NCBI GenBank assembly: GCA_021159105.1
Contig: JAGGSM010000109.1
Coordinates: 1-7,304, forward strand
Source of the DNA: Candidatus Bipolaricaulota bacterium
GTDB lineage: Bacteria; Bipolaricaulota; Bipolaricaulia; UBA7950; UBA9294
Direction: 5' to 3'
DNA: 7,304 bases
Position 1 is the first letter of the stretch; each line of letters starts with the position of its first letter. Positions 7,301 through 7,304 of this stretch are shown piece after piece. Both the position numbers and the translations under genes were made by a program. The notes beneath the pieces are model-generated. The model worked only from the letters and a program-made list of their open reading frames with translations. It ran no database searches and was not told the origin of the DNA.

Positions 7301-7304
7301 CTAA

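Noticed and set aside
7301..7304. TTAG before the hyuA ATG as the stop codon of an upstream gene
   Set aside because: TAG directly before ATG is suggestive, but four bases are not enough to support an upstream gene.
1..7304. tRNA, rRNA or riboswitch
   Set aside because: Coding sequence fills all but 147 bp, and that gap shows no cloverleaf or known riboswitch core that I recognise.

Overview
This window (roughly 57% GC by eye) holds four protein-coding genes, all on the minus strand. Bacterial-type Shine-Dalgarno sites and 4-bp ATGA gene overlaps point to a bacterium. Nothing in the sequence fixes the taxon. An uncultured, probably anaerobic lineage known from metagenomes would fit the iron-sulfur-rich oxidoreductase and the assembly-like scars, but that is inference.

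Layout in the direction of transcription (right to left): hyuA (7300 to 5158) and hyuB (5161 to 3527) encode the two subunits of an ATP-dependent hydantoinase/oxoprolinase-family enzyme and overlap by ATGA. A 147-bp gap (3380-3526) follows, carrying a clean 8-bp-arm inverted repeat and a weak promoter candidate. Next comes a four-cluster iron-sulfur flavoprotein resembling fused HcnA+HcnB / sarcosine oxidase alpha-type subunits (3379 to 1228). It overlaps by ATGA a DAO-family FAD amine dehydrogenase subunit (HcnC / sarcosine oxidase beta / hydroxyproline dehydrogenase beta type, from 1231), which runs off the left edge. No stretch over 300 bp lacks a gene. A plausible joint role is ring opening of a cyclic amide (such as N-methylhydantoin or 5-oxoproline) followed by oxidation of a secondary amino acid (such as sarcosine or a proline derivative), with electrons passing through the Fe-S flavoprotein. 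The substrate cannot be read from the sequence.

The most striking feature is not a gene. Three of the four genes are each interrupted by one perfectly abutting direct repeat of part of their own coding sequence: 182 bp (631-812/813-994), 49 bp (3164-3212/3213-3261) and 94 bp (5315-5408/5409-5502). No length is a multiple of three, so each breaks the frame, and deleting either copy restores a full-length family-typical protein. The copies are not identical (25, 3 and 2 differences). In the restored frame the differences are all synonymous for the 49-bp pair and largely so for the 182-bp pair, so both copies evolved as functional coding sequence before they were joined. The best explanation is that the window is a mosaic of segments from related strains whose overlapping ends were placed end to end (metagenome assembly or scaffolding error), rather than decay of duplicated genes. 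A probable extra single base near 1296 also disturbs the C-terminus of the Fe-S flavoprotein. Only hyuB is undisturbed. Read literally, three genes look like pseudogenes; corrected, they form an ordinary catabolic locus.
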